Assembly (NCBI GenBank): GCA_023381895.1
Contig: JAMCTA010000173.1
Coordinates: 1 to 34,842, forward strand
Source of the DNA: Chloroflexota bacterium
GTDB taxonomy: Bacteria; Chloroflexota; UBA4733
Direction: 5' to 3'
DNA length: 34,842 bases
Part shown: positions 24,419 through 33,674 of the stretch, piece by piece
How the letters are laid out: each line of letters starts with the position of its first letter
How positions within the stretch are numbered: the stretch's first letter is position 1
Notes under the pieces: generated by a model
Databases searched by the model: none
Told to the model about the DNA's origin: nothing
The model's input: the letters and a program-made list of their open reading frames with translations, nothing else
Position numbers and translations under genes: made by a program

Positions 24419-24476
24419 CGGATCAGGTTGGAGCGAGGGCAAGCTCCGGAGTGAACCCGGGCGACCAACTGATCCG
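24419..24476 (+). promoter_or_regulatory. Possible three-way-junction RNA in the cydD leader
   Basis: CGGATCA-G-GTTGG (24419-24431) pairs with CCAACTGATCCG (24465-24476): twelve pairs with one bulged G. Inside, GGAGC/GCTCC and CCGG/CCGG can form two small hairpins, giving a compact three-way junction about 27 nt before cydD. I know of no riboswitch class with this sequence. It could be a regulatory leader or chance. Confidence 0.35.
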
Positions 24477-24502
24477 TCTAGCGCCGGCGAACACCTTCTC
24501 CG

Positions 24503-26233
24503 ATGAGCGTCGCACCGGTGAGTCTCTTCGCCACACCACTGATCCGCCGCTTACGGGTGCTTGCTGTCCTCACCGCCACTGTCGAAGTGGCAGCAATGGT
24601 AGCTCAGATGTGGTTCGTTTCCTCAGCCATTGCTTTGGTATTCCTCCACCACGCGCCGCTAAGCCGAGTGACAGTCACCTTGCTCTTCGCCGCTGGCAGC
24701 GGAGCACTGCGCATTGTTGCAGCCACCACACGCCGCGTAGGGGCCGACGTCATCACCATTCACGGCAAAGCGGTTCTTCGCCGCCGTTTCGTGCACACAC
24801 TTGGCACAGGTGGAATTACCCTCTTGCACGAGCGTGGAAGCAGCGACTTCGTTAATCTCATAGGAGACGGCATCGAGCGGCTCGACGCCTTTATTCGTCT
24901 CTATCTCCCCCAGCAGGCCATCGTTATCTGCACCCCGCTCATCATCGCTGCTGCTGCGCTTAGTCGAGATATCACCACCGCGATCATTCTCGGTGTTACG
25001 GCACCAGTCTTGCCACTGCTCATGGTGCTCATAGGCCGGTCGACCGAGCGCCGTGTTCAACATCAGTGGGAGCATCTCGCTCGTCTCGGTGCGCAGCTAC
25101 TAGACGGCTTACGTGGCCTGCCGACGCTGCTACTCTTCGGGCGCGAGCAGGCGGAAGCGAAGCTGCTGCAGACCCTCGGAGAGGGCTACAGCAGCTCGAC
25201 TCTCTCAATTCTGCAGCTTGCGTTTCTGTCAAGCCTTGTGCTCGAGTTCATGATCGCAGTCAGCATAGGGCTCGTGGCTGTGAGCCTCGGCAGCAGACTT
25301 CTCAATGGAGGGATCGGGTTTCAGCGGGCCTTATTCTTGCTGCTTCTCACTCCAGAGTTTTACCGCCCCCTTCGTGAGCTTGGCGCACAGCGTCACGCCG
25401 CGCTCGAAGGAACGGCCGCTGCATCCGATCTTGCCGGAGTCCTGGCGTCCCCACCTAGGCTCACTCACGCCGCAGGAGCGCCGGTGCCAACCCAGCCCTT
25501 TCCGATCACTCTCGAGCACGTCACAGTGCAGTTTCCCAACAGAGCCACCCCCGCGCTTGCTGACGTGACACTTGAGCTGCCCGGCCCTTCACTCATCGCA
25601 GTTGTGGGACCCAGTGGTGCTGGTAAGAGCACGCTGCTCAGCCTTCTCTGCGCTTTCATCGAGCCAACTGGAGGAGAGATACGTGTGGGCGGTGATCTGC
25701 TCACTTGCCTGGACCGGACGGAGTGGCAAAAGCATATCGCCTTTGTCCCCCAGAACCCACAGCTCATCGAAGGATCGCTTCACGAAAATCTCACCGTCAC
25801 GGCTGGTGATGGCGCACAAGCCAGGCTCGCAGTCGTCGCGTCGCAGCTCCACATTGACACCATTGCCAACCGCCTCCCTCGCGGCTGGGACACCCTGTTA
25901 GGTGATGGTCACGCCCGACTCAGTGGTGGAGAGATCCGCCGAGTGGCTGTTGCCCGCGCGCTCCTCAGAGGAAGCCCGGTCGTGTTGCTCGACGAGCCTA
26001 CGGCGTCGCTTGATCTGGAGAGTGAGCTTGACCTTCAGCGTGTAATTGAGTCACTGCGGGTGAATCGGCTGGTAATCGTCGTTGCCCACCGCCTTTCAAC
26101 GCTCGCCTCCGCCGACCTAGTCATTGTTCTCCATGAGGGACGGGTTGCGGCTGTGGGTCGTCACGCCGACCTGCTCAAGCTCGAACCACTCTATCAAAGC
26201 CTTTGGGAGACCGCATGCGCCCCGGTCCCCTAG
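24503..26233 (+). CDS. cydD: CydD, ABC exporter subunit for cytochrome bd assembly
   Basis: A 576-aa half-transporter: six membrane segments in the first 300 residues and a C-terminal ATPase with Walker A GPSGAGKST (369-377), signature LSGGEIR (about 473) and Walker B VVLLDE. CydDC exports glutathione/cysteine-type thiols or haem-related cargo needed to assemble cytochrome bd. Placement directly before cydC, cydA and cydB supports CydD over a generic lipid exporter. The ATG at 24503 has only a weak ribosome-binding site and an in-frame stop shortly upstream, so expression may depend on the structured leader. It overlaps cydC by 19 bp. Confidence 0.92.
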   Translation: MSVAPVSLFATPLIRRLRVLAVLTATVEVAAMVAQMWFVSSAIALVFLHHAPLSRVTVTLLFAAGSGALRIVAATTRRVGADVITIHGKAVLRRRFVHTLGTGGITLLHERGSSDFVNLIGDGIERLDAFIRLYLPQQAIVICTPLIIAAAALSRDITTAIILGVTAPVLPLLMVLIGRSTERRVQHQWEHLARLGAQLLDGLRGLPTLLLFGREQAEAKLLQTLGEGYSSSTLSILQLAFLSSLVLEFMIAVSIGLVAVSLGSRLLNGGIGFQRALFLLLLTPEFYRPLRELGAQRHAALEGTAAASDLAGVLASPPRLTHAAGAPVPTQPFPITLEHVTVQFPNRATPALADVTLELPGPSLIAVVGPSGAGKSTLLSLLCAFIEPTGGEIRVGGDLLTCLDRTEWQKHIAFVPQNPQLIEGSLHENLTVTAGDGAQARLAVVASQLHIDTIANRLPRGWDTLLGDGHARLSGGEIRRVAVARALLRGSPVVLLDEPTASLDLESELDLQRVIESLRVNRLVIVVAHRLSTLASADLVIVLHEGRVAAVGRHADLLKLEPLYQSLWETACAPVP

Positions 26234-27969
26234 CCCGGCCGCCGCTCCCTCTCTGGTCAAAAGAAGACGCACTTCCGGCGGTTGCCGCTGTTCTCCTCAA
26301 TCTCGTCACGGTGGCGAGCAATGTCGCCCTGCTGGCCGTTGCTGGATACCTCATCGCCGCCGCTGCTCTGCATCCACCACTGGCTGCCCTGGCTCTTCCA
26401 ATCTATGCAGTCCGCGTTGCTGGCCTGGTGCGGGCAACGTCTCGCTATATGTCTCGACTTACCGCTCATCGTTTCGTGCTCCACCGGATTACAGCGCTAC
26501 GCGTCTGGTTGTTTGAGACGCTCATTCCCCTCACGCCTGCTCGTCTTATGCACCTCCGGCACGGCGATCTTCTCACAGGTGTACTCGCTGATTCCGGAGA
26601 GCTCGAGAATGGTTACCTTCGTGTCCTCCTTCCTCTGGTTACGGCGGCCATTGGCAGCGCTCTGAGTCTGCTGCTCGGCTGGTCTCTCGCACCAGGACTG
26701 ACTGTCGTGTTGTTCCTAGGCCTTATCCTCCCCGCTTTCCTCACGCCAGCCATTCTTCTGCGCCTTCAGCGTCGTGCGGCACAGCGAGAACTGGAAGCAC
26801 GCGGCAGGGTGAACACAGAGACGTTGCAGCTACTCCAAGTGTTGCCTGACGTCTTGCTGAGCAAACGACGGGAAGCATTCTTCGAGCACATTGGACGTAG
26901 CATCGATAGCCTGGCAACAGCACAGCACACACTCGACATCAGTAGCTCACTGGCCATCGCCGTCCATGAGCTCGCTGGGGTGTTGAGCGTCGTAGCAGGG
27001 GTTGCAGTGCTCGCGCCGAGCGTTGCCGCAGGATCGTTGAGTGGACCAACACTCGTGGGCGTCACACTCAGTATCGTTGGGCTCACGGAGCTCTGGCTCC
27101 CTGTGCCCGAAGCCGTAAAGCAGTTCGGGCGAGTGAGCGCCGCGACGCAGCGCTTGTCCGGGATCGCCTCTCTTCAGCCCGCCGTCACCAACGCAGCTAC
27201 TCCCCGTGCAGTCCCTACGCTCTCGTTCCTCCAGCTGGAACACGTCAGCTTCCGCTATTCCAGCGACGCCCAGTGGGCGCTCCGTGATGTCTCCACAGTG
27301 CTCCCAATAGGTGAGTGGACAGCTATCGTCGGGGCGAACGGTTCGGGAAAGAGCACACTCGGTAGGCTCCTTGCCCGCTACTGGGATCCTGAGGAGGGCC
27401 AGCTCACTTGGAGCGGCATTCCTCTCCCCGATCTCGACCTCTCTCAGCTTCGGCAATCCGTCGCCTACGTTGAACAGGAGCCGCATCTCTTCGAGACGAC
27501 ACTACGAGAGAATCTCCTTGTCGCCGCGCCCCAAGCGCACACCGAAGAGCTTCTAGAGGTCCTCGCCGCGGCCCAGCTCTTGACGTTTGTGCGGCGCCTT
27601 CCTCAGGGCCTCGACAGCTGGATCGGCGAGCGGGGAATCCTTCTGTCAGGCGGAGAGCGCCAGCGGCTCGCCGTGGCCCGCGTGCTGCTTCGTGATGCAC
27701 CGCTTATCGTGCTCGACGAGGTGACTGCGCACCTCGATCCTGTCACTGCGGCTCAGCTCATCGCCACTCTCCGGCTGTCTCTGGCAGGTAGGACGGTCAT
27801 CGTCATGACACACGATATACGAGTGGCCCGAATGTGTGACACGGCACTGGTGTTCGACCGCGGTTATCTTCAAGAAAGTGGCCATCCCGAACAGCTTGAG
27901 TGCTTGGGCGGACCCTTTGCAAGGTTGTGCGCTCTCCAGCGTGATCTATTCCTTAGCGCTACTTCATAG
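26215..27969 (+). CDS. cydC: CydC, ABC exporter subunit for cytochrome bd assembly
   Basis: A 584-aa half-transporter, partner of CydD. The membrane part spans residues 20-300; the ATPase has Walker A GANGSGKST (about 373), signature LSGGERQ (about 477) and Walker B LIVLDE. An aspartate ends the D-loop (TAHLD). I chose the ATG at 26215, since GGGAGA at 26204-26209 sits 5 nt upstream; a TTG at 26203 is the alternative. The overlap with cydD implies coupled translation. cydA follows after a 124-bp gap. Confidence 0.92.
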   Translation: MRPGPLARPPLPLWSKEDALPAVAAVLLNLVTVASNVALLAVAGYLIAAAALHPPLAALALPIYAVRVAGLVRATSRYMSRLTAHRFVLHRITALRVWLFETLIPLTPARLMHLRHGDLLTGVLADSGELENGYLRVLLPLVTAAIGSALSLLLGWSLAPGLTVVLFLGLILPAFLTPAILLRLQRRAAQRELEARGRVNTETLQLLQVLPDVLLSKRREAFFEHIGRSIDSLATAQHTLDISSSLAIAVHELAGVLSVVAGVAVLAPSVAAGSLSGPTLVGVTLSIVGLTELWLPVPEAVKQFGRVSAATQRLSGIASLQPAVTNAATPRAVPTLSFLQLEHVSFRYSSDAQWALRDVSTVLPIGEWTAIVGANGSGKSTLGRLLARYWDPEEGQLTWSGIPLPDLDLSQLRQSVAYVEQEPHLFETTLRENLLVAAPQAHTEELLEVLAAAQLLTFVRRLPQGLDSWIGERGILLSGGERQRLAVARVLLRDAPLIVLDEVTAHLDPVTAAQLIATLRLSLAGRTVIVMTHDIRVARMCDTALVFDRGYLQESGHPEQLECLGGPFARLCALQRDLFLSATS

Positions 27970-28093
27970 CTTTCGGGACTACTCACCTCCAGCAGGCTAG
28001 ACTATTTGTACAGTAAGTAGTGCTGCCGTTCAGCTGTGATGTCCCATAATCTCACGATAGACATGGGGATGGATATGGAGAGGGGCGCGCCGC

Positions 28094-29458
28094 ATGGATG
28101 AATCTACCCTCCTGTCCCGCCTTCAGTTTGCCTTCACACTGACGTACCACTATCTCTTTCCGCAGTTGACTATGGGGCTCGCACTGCTCCTCGTCATTCT
28201 CAAGACCCTGTATCTGCACCGGAGGGATGAGCGCTACAACATTGCAGCCCGATTTTGGGCACGCATCTTCGCAGTGACCTTTGTAGCTGGTGTCGTTACC
28301 GGCATTCCCATGGAGTTCCAGTTCGGTACTAACTGGTCGCGCTTTTCTGAGGCCACCGGGTCGATCATCGCCCAAACGCTAGCAATGGAGGGGACCTTCG
28401 CGTTCTTCCTTGAGTCCGCGTTCCTTGGCATCTTCCTGTTTGGCGAGCGCAGCTTTTCTCCAAAGATGCATTGGCTCTCTGCGGTACTGGTCTGGGTTGG
28501 CACCTGGGCATCAGGAGGGTTCATCATTGCGACGAATGCCTGGATGCAGCACCCTGTGGGCTACACGCGCCTACCCAACGGCCTCTTCCAGCTGTCCAAC
28601 TTCTGGAGTGTACTGTTCAACCCCTGGATCATCCCTGAGTATCTCCACACCATGGGCGGGAGCGTCATCACGGCCTCGTTTGTCATGGCGGGTGTCGGGG
28701 CCTACTACCTGCTAGCAGGGCAAAAGATCGACTACGGGCGGATATTCATCACCATCGGCGTCGTCGTCGGTGCCATTGCGAGCATCTGCCAGCTCTTTCC
28801 CAGTGGTGATCTCGAGGGCCGTCAAGTGACGTTCAACCAACCTACCAAGCTCGCAACAATGGAAGGTCTCTTCCACACCGAGCGGGGTGCAAGCATCGCC
28901 ATTCTGGGCCAGCCAGATATGCGCCGTCAAACGCTCGACAACCCAATTGAAATTCCGCAGGTGCTGGGACTACTCACCTATCGTGCCTGGAATGCAACCG
29001 TGCAAGGGCTCGACGCTTTCCCGAAGAGTCAGTGGCCTGATAACGTGCCATTGGTGTACTACAGCTATCACATCATGGTTGGACTGGGCACCTTCTTCGT
29101 CGCTATCACTGTCATTGCTGCTTTTCTACTCTGGCGCCGGCGCCTCTTCTCGTTCCGCCCTATGCTCTGGGTCTTGCTGCTCGCCAGCCCATTTCCTTAC
29201 ATTTCAAATACAGCAGGCTGGCTTACTGCTGAGCTGGGACGCCAGCCCTGGATCGTCTACGGGATCATGCCAACACTGAAAGGCAGCTCCAACAACGTCT
29301 CATCGGGGAACGTGCTCTTCACCCTCATCGGCTTCGCCGGGCTCTACCTCATCTTAGGATTGCTCTACGTCATTCTCGTGGTCGTTGAGGCTCTCAAGGG
29401 ACCGCATACCGAGGCAGAACCTACTTCCGAGATGGCCGAAGGCCTGAGCGCTTACTAG
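28094..29458 (+). CDS. cydA: Cytochrome bd ubiquinol oxidase subunit I
   Basis: A 454-aa haem-bearing subunit of the bd-type oxidase, which reduces oxygen to water without pumping protons. Haem ligand H19 lies in LTYHYLFPQL; IPMEFQFGTNW, the acid E99 in AMEGTFAFFLE, EYLHTMGG (second haem histidine) and the GRQPW signature are all present. It has about nine membrane spans. At 454 aa, against about 520 in E. coli, it has the short form of the Q-loop. ATG at 28094 is in a GC-rich context with GGAGAGGGG upstream. cydB follows after 11 bp. Confidence 0.96.
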   Translation: MDESTLLSRLQFAFTLTYHYLFPQLTMGLALLLVILKTLYLHRRDERYNIAARFWARIFAVTFVAGVVTGIPMEFQFGTNWSRFSEATGSIIAQTLAMEGTFAFFLESAFLGIFLFGERSFSPKMHWLSAVLVWVGTWASGGFIIATNAWMQHPVGYTRLPNGLFQLSNFWSVLFNPWIIPEYLHTMGGSVITASFVMAGVGAYYLLAGQKIDYGRIFITIGVVVGAIASICQLFPSGDLEGRQVTFNQPTKLATMEGLFHTERGASIAILGQPDMRRQTLDNPIEIPQVLGLLTYRAWNATVQGLDAFPKSQWPDNVPLVYYSYHIMVGLGTFFVAITVIAAFLLWRRRLFSFRPMLWVLLLASPFPYISNTAGWLTAELGRQPWIVYGIMPTLKGSSNNVSSGNVLFTLIGFAGLYLILGLLYVILVVVEALKGPHTEAEPTSEMAEGLSAY

Positions 29459-29469
29459 GGAGCAGATCG

Positions 29470-30516
29470 ATGCCAACGCTATGGTTCATTCTCATCGCTC
29501 TCATGCTGACTACCTACGTCGTGCTCGACGGTTTCGACCTAGGCGCAGGCGTTCTTCACCTCGGCACCGCAAAGAACGACGCTGAGCGCCGCACTGTGCT
29601 GCGAGCGATCGGCCCTGTGTGGGATGGCAACGAAGTCTGGCTCATTGCAGCAGGGGGGACGCTCTTCTTCAGCTTCCCCGTTCTCTATGCTCGCGCGTTC
29701 AGTGGGTTCTACTTGCCACTCTTCCTGGTGTTGTGGCTCCTTATGCTCCGTGGTATCGCGATCGAGCTTCGCTCCACTCTGCCGAGCCCCGTGTGGTCAT
29801 CATTCTGGGACGGCTGTTTCGCCCTCGGTAGCACACTTCTCGCCTTCGTGTTCGGCATCGCACTTGCCAACGTCGTCCGCGGTGTCGCCATCAACAACTC
29901 GGGCACATTCTTTGAGCCGCTGTGGACAACCTTCGGCCCGCTGGGCAAGGACCCCGGAGTGATCGATTGGTATACCGCACTCATCGGGCTCCTTGCCGTC
30001 GCGGCGTTGACCGTCCACGGTGCGGCATACCTGGTCATGAAGACGGTAGGAGCGCTGCAGCAGCGGCTCCTGCGCAGTCTCAAGCGCTGGTGGGCTGTGT
30101 TGGTTGTGCTGTTGATCGTGAGCACCGCTGCCACTTTCCTCCTGCGCTCGTCGCTGCTCCACAGCTTCGTTCTCCGTCCGTGGATCACTGCCCTGCCACT
30201 GGCTGCGCTGATTGGCCTGTTCGGGACTATGTGGTCAGCCCAACGTGCCAAGGAGTCGGCAGCATTCTTGTTCTCTTGCCTTTTCATCGGTGCGATGCTT
30301 GCCTCGACTGCTGCTGTGCTCTACCCCGATGTTCTCCCCGCGGTGAATCCAGCACGCAGCCTCACGGTAACGAACACCGCAGCGTCCACCTATGGCCTCA
30401 GCATCGGGCTCGTCTGGTGGACTGCTGGCATCGTTCTCGCCATCACCTACTTCACCTTCACCTACCGTCTTTTCCGCGGGAAAGTACACCCTTCAGTGGT
30501 ACACCGCGGCAGCTGA
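29470..30516 (+). CDS. cydB: Cytochrome bd ubiquinol oxidase subunit II
   Basis: A 348-aa membrane protein with about eight or nine spans. YVVLDGFDLGAGVLHL in the first helix and IGPVWDGNEVWLIAAGGTLF after it are the family signatures. It forms the heterodimer with CydA. SD GGGAGCAG precedes the ATG at 29470. The order cydDCAB puts the assembly exporter before the structural genes, unlike the cydABCD order of Bacillus. No clear terminator follows. Confidence 0.95.
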   Translation: MPTLWFILIALMLTTYVVLDGFDLGAGVLHLGTAKNDAERRTVLRAIGPVWDGNEVWLIAAGGTLFFSFPVLYARAFSGFYLPLFLVLWLLMLRGIAIELRSTLPSPVWSSFWDGCFALGSTLLAFVFGIALANVVRGVAINNSGTFFEPLWTTFGPLGKDPGVIDWYTALIGLLAVAALTVHGAAYLVMKTVGALQQRLLRSLKRWWAVLVVLLIVSTAATFLLRSSLLHSFVLRPWITALPLAALIGLFGTMWSAQRAKESAAFLFSCLFIGAMLASTAAVLYPDVLPAVNPARSLTVTNTAASTYGLSIGLVWWTAGIVLAITYFTFTYRLFRGKVHPSVVHRGS

Positions 30517-30593
30517 TCGCCTTGCCACTACCAAGCAGAACCGCAAGCCTCCAGCAAAATGCCAGACCTCACCAGCAGAGCCGATCGTCCGGA

Positions 30594-30622
30594 TTGACGA
30601 GTAGCGCCTTCGCTTCTACCAT
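30594..30622 (+). promoter_or_regulatory. Candidate promoter of the oxidoreductase gene
   Basis: TTGACG (30594-30599) and TACCAT (30617-30622) are exactly 17 bp apart (5/6 and 4/6 matches). The predicted start near 30629 is followed by a small hairpin, ACCGGC/GCCGGT (30633-30638 with 30644-30649), in the 5' leader. SD AAGGAG (30667-30672) lies 9 nt before the ATG. Confidence 0.6.
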
Positions 30623-30681
30623 CCCTGGTGTGACCGGCAACAGGCCGGTTCTCGTGGAGAATACGTAAGGAGCGCCAGAGC

Positions 30682-31794
30682 ATGTTCCGCAGCTTTCGGC
30701 TGGGTGTCATCGGCTTCGCCCACATGCACGTCAACGAGCTCATGCGTACTTTCGGTGAGCAGCCTGCAGTCGAGTGGGTCGCCTGCGCGGATACCATTCC
30801 GCCAGTTCCTGAGCGTGTAAAGGCGCGCTTTACTCGGGCCTGGAATATCGAGCATGCGCACAAGGATGTCGGTATTCCCAAGGTCTACGAAGATTATCAC
30901 GAGATGCTCAAGCACGAGCACTTCGACGTTGTGTTGTTCTGCTCGGAGAATGCTCGTCACGGGGAGGTAGCAGAAGCCATCGCAGCGCACGGGGCCCACA
31001 TGGTTACAGAGAAGCCCATGGCTGCATCGCTTCCCGAAGCACAGCGAATGGTCGCTGCGAGTCAGCAAGCCGGTGTTCGCCTCGCGGTCAACTGGCCAAC
31101 AACGTGGTCACCAGCGGTACGTGCAGCGAAGCGGTTGGTCGATGAAGGAGCCATCGGGCGCGTACTCGAGGTGAAGTGGCGCGGTGGATCCATGGGGCCG
31201 CTGTCTCACGGCTCAACCCATCCCGGGGTCGATGGCGCAGCAGTCGGAATGACGCCGGAGGAGAAAGGTGCGACATGGTGGCATCAGGCCGGCACGGGCG
31301 GTGGTGCGCTGCTCGACTACTGCTGCTATGGCGCTTGCCTTTCTCGCTGGTTCATTGGGGTGCCCGCGTTGGATGCTTGCGGCCTGCGTGTCAATCTCAA
31401 CAGCCCGTATGGCGACGCTGACGATAACGCCATCATCAGTGTCCGCTTCCCCAACGCCATTGCCCTCCTCGAAGCTACTTGGACGACGCAGGACCACGGC
31501 ATCCCCACCGGCCCCATCGTCTATGGCGAAACCGGCACGCTGGTTGTCGAGCGCTCGGCAGGCCAGGAACAGTCCGTCCGTCTCCTGCGTGGCCGGGGAC
31601 AACCGGTCGAGACATTCTCTGGTGATCCACTGCCAGCTGAGCGGAGTTCTTTGGGTGAAGAGTTCTTGCGTCACGTCGTGACGGGAGAGCCACTGCACGA
31701 GACTCTCGATCCACAGTTCAATCTGCAAGCAATGGCGATCCTCGATGCGGGTATCCGTTCAGCCGCCTCCGGCCAGCGCGAACCAGTGCTGTAG
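30682..31794 (+). CDS. Gfo/Idh/MocA family oxidoreductase
   Basis: A 370-aa NAD(P)-dependent sugar or inositol dehydrogenase-like protein. The N-terminal Rossmann domain starts FRLGVIGFAHMHVNEL (residues 5-20), and the family motif EKPMA is at 110-114; the C-terminal substrate domain contains VNWPTTWSPAV and GGGALLDYCCYG. Substrates in this family include sugars, inositols and their derivatives; the exact one cannot be read here. The neighbouring permease remnant and sulfatase point to carbohydrate use. It has its own likely promoter. Confidence 0.88.
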   Translation: MFRSFRLGVIGFAHMHVNELMRTFGEQPAVEWVACADTIPPVPERVKARFTRAWNIEHAHKDVGIPKVYEDYHEMLKHEHFDVVLFCSENARHGEVAEAIAAHGAHMVTEKPMAASLPEAQRMVAASQQAGVRLAVNWPTTWSPAVRAAKRLVDEGAIGRVLEVKWRGGSMGPLSHGSTHPGVDGAAVGMTPEEKGATWWHQAGTGGGALLDYCCYGACLSRWFIGVPALDACGLRVNLNSPYGDADDNAIISVRFPNAIALLEATWTTQDHGIPTGPIVYGETGTLVVERSAGQEQSVRLLRGRGQPVETFSGDPLPAERSSLGEEFLRHVVTGEPLHETLDPQFNLQAMAILDAGIRSAASGQREPVL

Positions 31795-31847
31795 GTGGAG
31801 CACGCGGTGCTGGCACGCCGTTCCAACTGGCAGAGCAATCTTGATGG

Positions 31848-31985
31848 CTATCCCTTGATCCCGGAAAACACCACACCCTGGATAAAGTAGTGCTGCCCCA
31901 CGAAGAAGATCACCAGAATAGGCACCAGGGTCACGAGTGAGGCTGCCATGAGCAGATGCCACTGCTGCGGTCCTACCCACCTCCT
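31848..31985 (-). pseudogene. C-terminal remnant of a carbohydrate ABC permease (MalG type)
   Basis: On the minus strand the frame ending at the TAG (31850-31848) reads PQQWHLLMAASLVTLVPILV, then IFFVGQHYFIQGVVFSGIKG. This is the conserved last transmembrane helix and GxxxGAVKG-type tail of the inner-membrane permease of sugar ABC importers. Only about 45 residues remain; upstream the frame loses similarity near 31980, just ahead of the sulfatase leader. The rest of the gene and its partner permease and binding protein are absent, so this is a deletion scar. Confidence 0.8.
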
Positions 31986-32016
31986 GGATACTTGTGACGC
32001 TCCGGTACGCTACGAT

Positions 32017-32036
32017 CTCCTCGCCACAGAGAGGAG
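32017..32036 (+). promoter_or_regulatory. Hairpin covering the sulfatase ribosome-binding site
   Basis: CTCCTC (32017-32022) pairs with GAGGAG (32031-32036), with an extra U-G pair possible outside. The second arm contains the Shine-Dalgarno (AGGAGG) of the ATG at 32043, so folding would hide it. It may lower or regulate translation; C/T-rich sequence upstream of an SD can also pair by chance. Confidence 0.4.
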
Positions 32037-32042
32037 GCAACC

Positions 32043-33524
32043 ATGGAGACCACGGAGACCACTTCTCATCCACGAAACGTGCTGCTCCTCATGGCGGATG
32101 AGCACGCCCCGCAGTTTAGCGGTCCATATGGCCACCCCACCGTCCGCACACCGAATCTCGACAAACTCGCTCGCGCTGGCGTCACATTCGAGAATGCCTA
32201 CTGCAACAGCCCTCTCTGCGTTCCCTCACGCATGTCCTTTCTCACCGGTCGCTACGTGCACAACATCGAAGTATGGGACAACGCTGTCCCGCTCCGCTCC
32301 GATGCAGTGACCTGGCCCCATCTCTTGCGATCAGCTGGCTACGACACCGTGCTAAGCGGCAAGCAACACTTTGTCGGCCCAGACAAGCTCCACGGGTTTC
32401 GCACGCAGCTAGCTGAAGACCTTCACGGCAACCACTTCCATCCGATCTTCAACTGGGAAGATGGAACGCCGCCAGCATCAAATCCCTGGCCGATCCTCGA
32501 ACGCTCCGGACCTGGCCACACGGTAGAGCTCGATGTTGACGACAGCGTGGGCCAGGCAGCAATCCGGTTCATCGAAGCGCCAGAGCGTAAGGCCCGACCT
32601 TGGGCGCTCTGTGCTTCCTTCATTGCCCCTCATTTCCCCCTGATCGTTCCGGAGGAATTCTGGCACCTCTATCCGCCAGACGCCATAGACATGCCACATC
32701 TACCGGCCGGTCACCTGGAACGGCAGCACCCCGTCTACCAGCGTATCCGCTCAATGTTCGGATTCGTAGACTTTGGTGAGGAGCTCACGCGCCGCGGTCG
32801 CGCCGCCTACTACGCGCTCATCACGTACGTAGATCATTGGATCGGCAGAATTCTACAGGCACTCGAAACCAGCGACCAGGCCAGCAATACCCTTGTGATC
32901 TACGTGAGTGATCACGGTGAAATGGCTGGAGAACACGGAATGTGGCGCAAATCGAACTTCTACGAGTTCGCCGCACGTGTTCCTTTGCTCATGCGCTGGC
33001 CGCAGGTCCTGCCAGCGGGACGGCGGATAGCCAAGCCCGTCTCCCTCGTCGACGTGACAGCAACGCTCGTCGCTGCAACGGGTACACGGCCGCCCACCCC
33101 ACTCGACGGTATCTCGCTGCTGGCGCTGGCACGTGGCGACAGCTCCTCCGGACCAGATCACGTCTTCGCAGAGTACCTCGCACACGGAGTTGCGCGGCCG
33201 ATGGCGATGTGGCGGCAAGGCCGGTACAAGCTGAACTACAGCCTCGGTGATACGCCGGAGCTGTATGATCTCGAGGCCGACCCGCGCGAGTTTCACGATC
33301 TTGCAACTGATCCTCGGTACCACTCCATCGTTGCAGAGCTGCGTGAGAAGCTGCTCGCCTCCTGGTATCCAGAGACACTTGAGCAGCGTGTCCGCAGGAG
33401 CCAGGTCGAGCGTCTCCTCATCCGCGCCGTCGAGACAGGCCGGACGGCTAGTGAGGAGCGACTCGAGTGGGCACGCGAAGGGTCACGTATAGGTCCACCA
33501 AGCGAAGCCAACGGGCCGCCCTAG
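32043..33524 (+). CDS. Type I sulfatase (formylglycine-dependent)
   Basis: A 493-aa sulfatase of the alkaline-phosphatase superfamily. The sequence C59-V-P-S-R63 followed by MSFLTGR is the CxPSR motif whose cysteine is oxidised to formylglycine. Metal ligands are D19 (MADEH) and D291-H292 (YVSDHGEMAGEHG), with K304 in the MWRK motif. It hydrolyses a sulfate ester; whether the substrate is a sugar, choline or an aryl sulfate is not clear. No signal peptide is seen, so it is probably cytoplasmic, which suggests a small imported substrate. AGGAGG lies 6 nt before the ATG. A formylglycine-generating enzyme or equivalent is required and is not in the window. Confidence 0.92.
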   Translation: METTETTSHPRNVLLLMADEHAPQFSGPYGHPTVRTPNLDKLARAGVTFENAYCNSPLCVPSRMSFLTGRYVHNIEVWDNAVPLRSDAVTWPHLLRSAGYDTVLSGKQHFVGPDKLHGFRTQLAEDLHGNHFHPIFNWEDGTPPASNPWPILERSGPGHTVELDVDDSVGQAAIRFIEAPERKARPWALCASFIAPHFPLIVPEEFWHLYPPDAIDMPHLPAGHLERQHPVYQRIRSMFGFVDFGEELTRRGRAAYYALITYVDHWIGRILQALETSDQASNTLVIYVSDHGEMAGEHGMWRKSNFYEFAARVPLLMRWPQVLPAGRRIAKPVSLVDVTATLVAATGTRPPTPLDGISLLALARGDSSSGPDHVFAEYLAHGVARPMAMWRQGRYKLNYSLGDTPELYDLEADPREFHDLATDPRYHSIVAELREKLLASWYPETLEQRVRRSQVERLLIRAVETGRTASEERLEWAREGSRIGPPSEANGPP

Positions 33525-33674
33525 CCTCCTCTGACACACGCAAGACCTGCCTGTCCGCCAGATACCCCGTTTCTTATACCCGCAAGACGCGTCTAGCTGG
33601 AAGGCTCTCATCACCCCTCTTCATTGTTCCGCATACCGCGGGCCACAGCGTACACTTGCGCCTGGAGGATAATC

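Noticed and set aside
24011..24502. Plus-strand open frames opposite the small gene at 24063-24326 and in the cydD leader
   Set aside because: They are low-complexity Ser/Pro/Arg-rich, mutually overlapping and have no ribosome-binding sites.
28030..28070. TGTGA...TCAC inverted repeat upstream of cydA as a Rex or CRP-type site
   Set aside because: The half-sites are about 12 bp apart, not the 6 bp these families need, and the rest of the consensus is missing.
31759..32073. 104-codon minus-strand frame between the oxidoreductase and the sulfatase
   Set aside because: It shows no family resemblance; a different minus-strand frame in the same place clearly encodes the permease tail.
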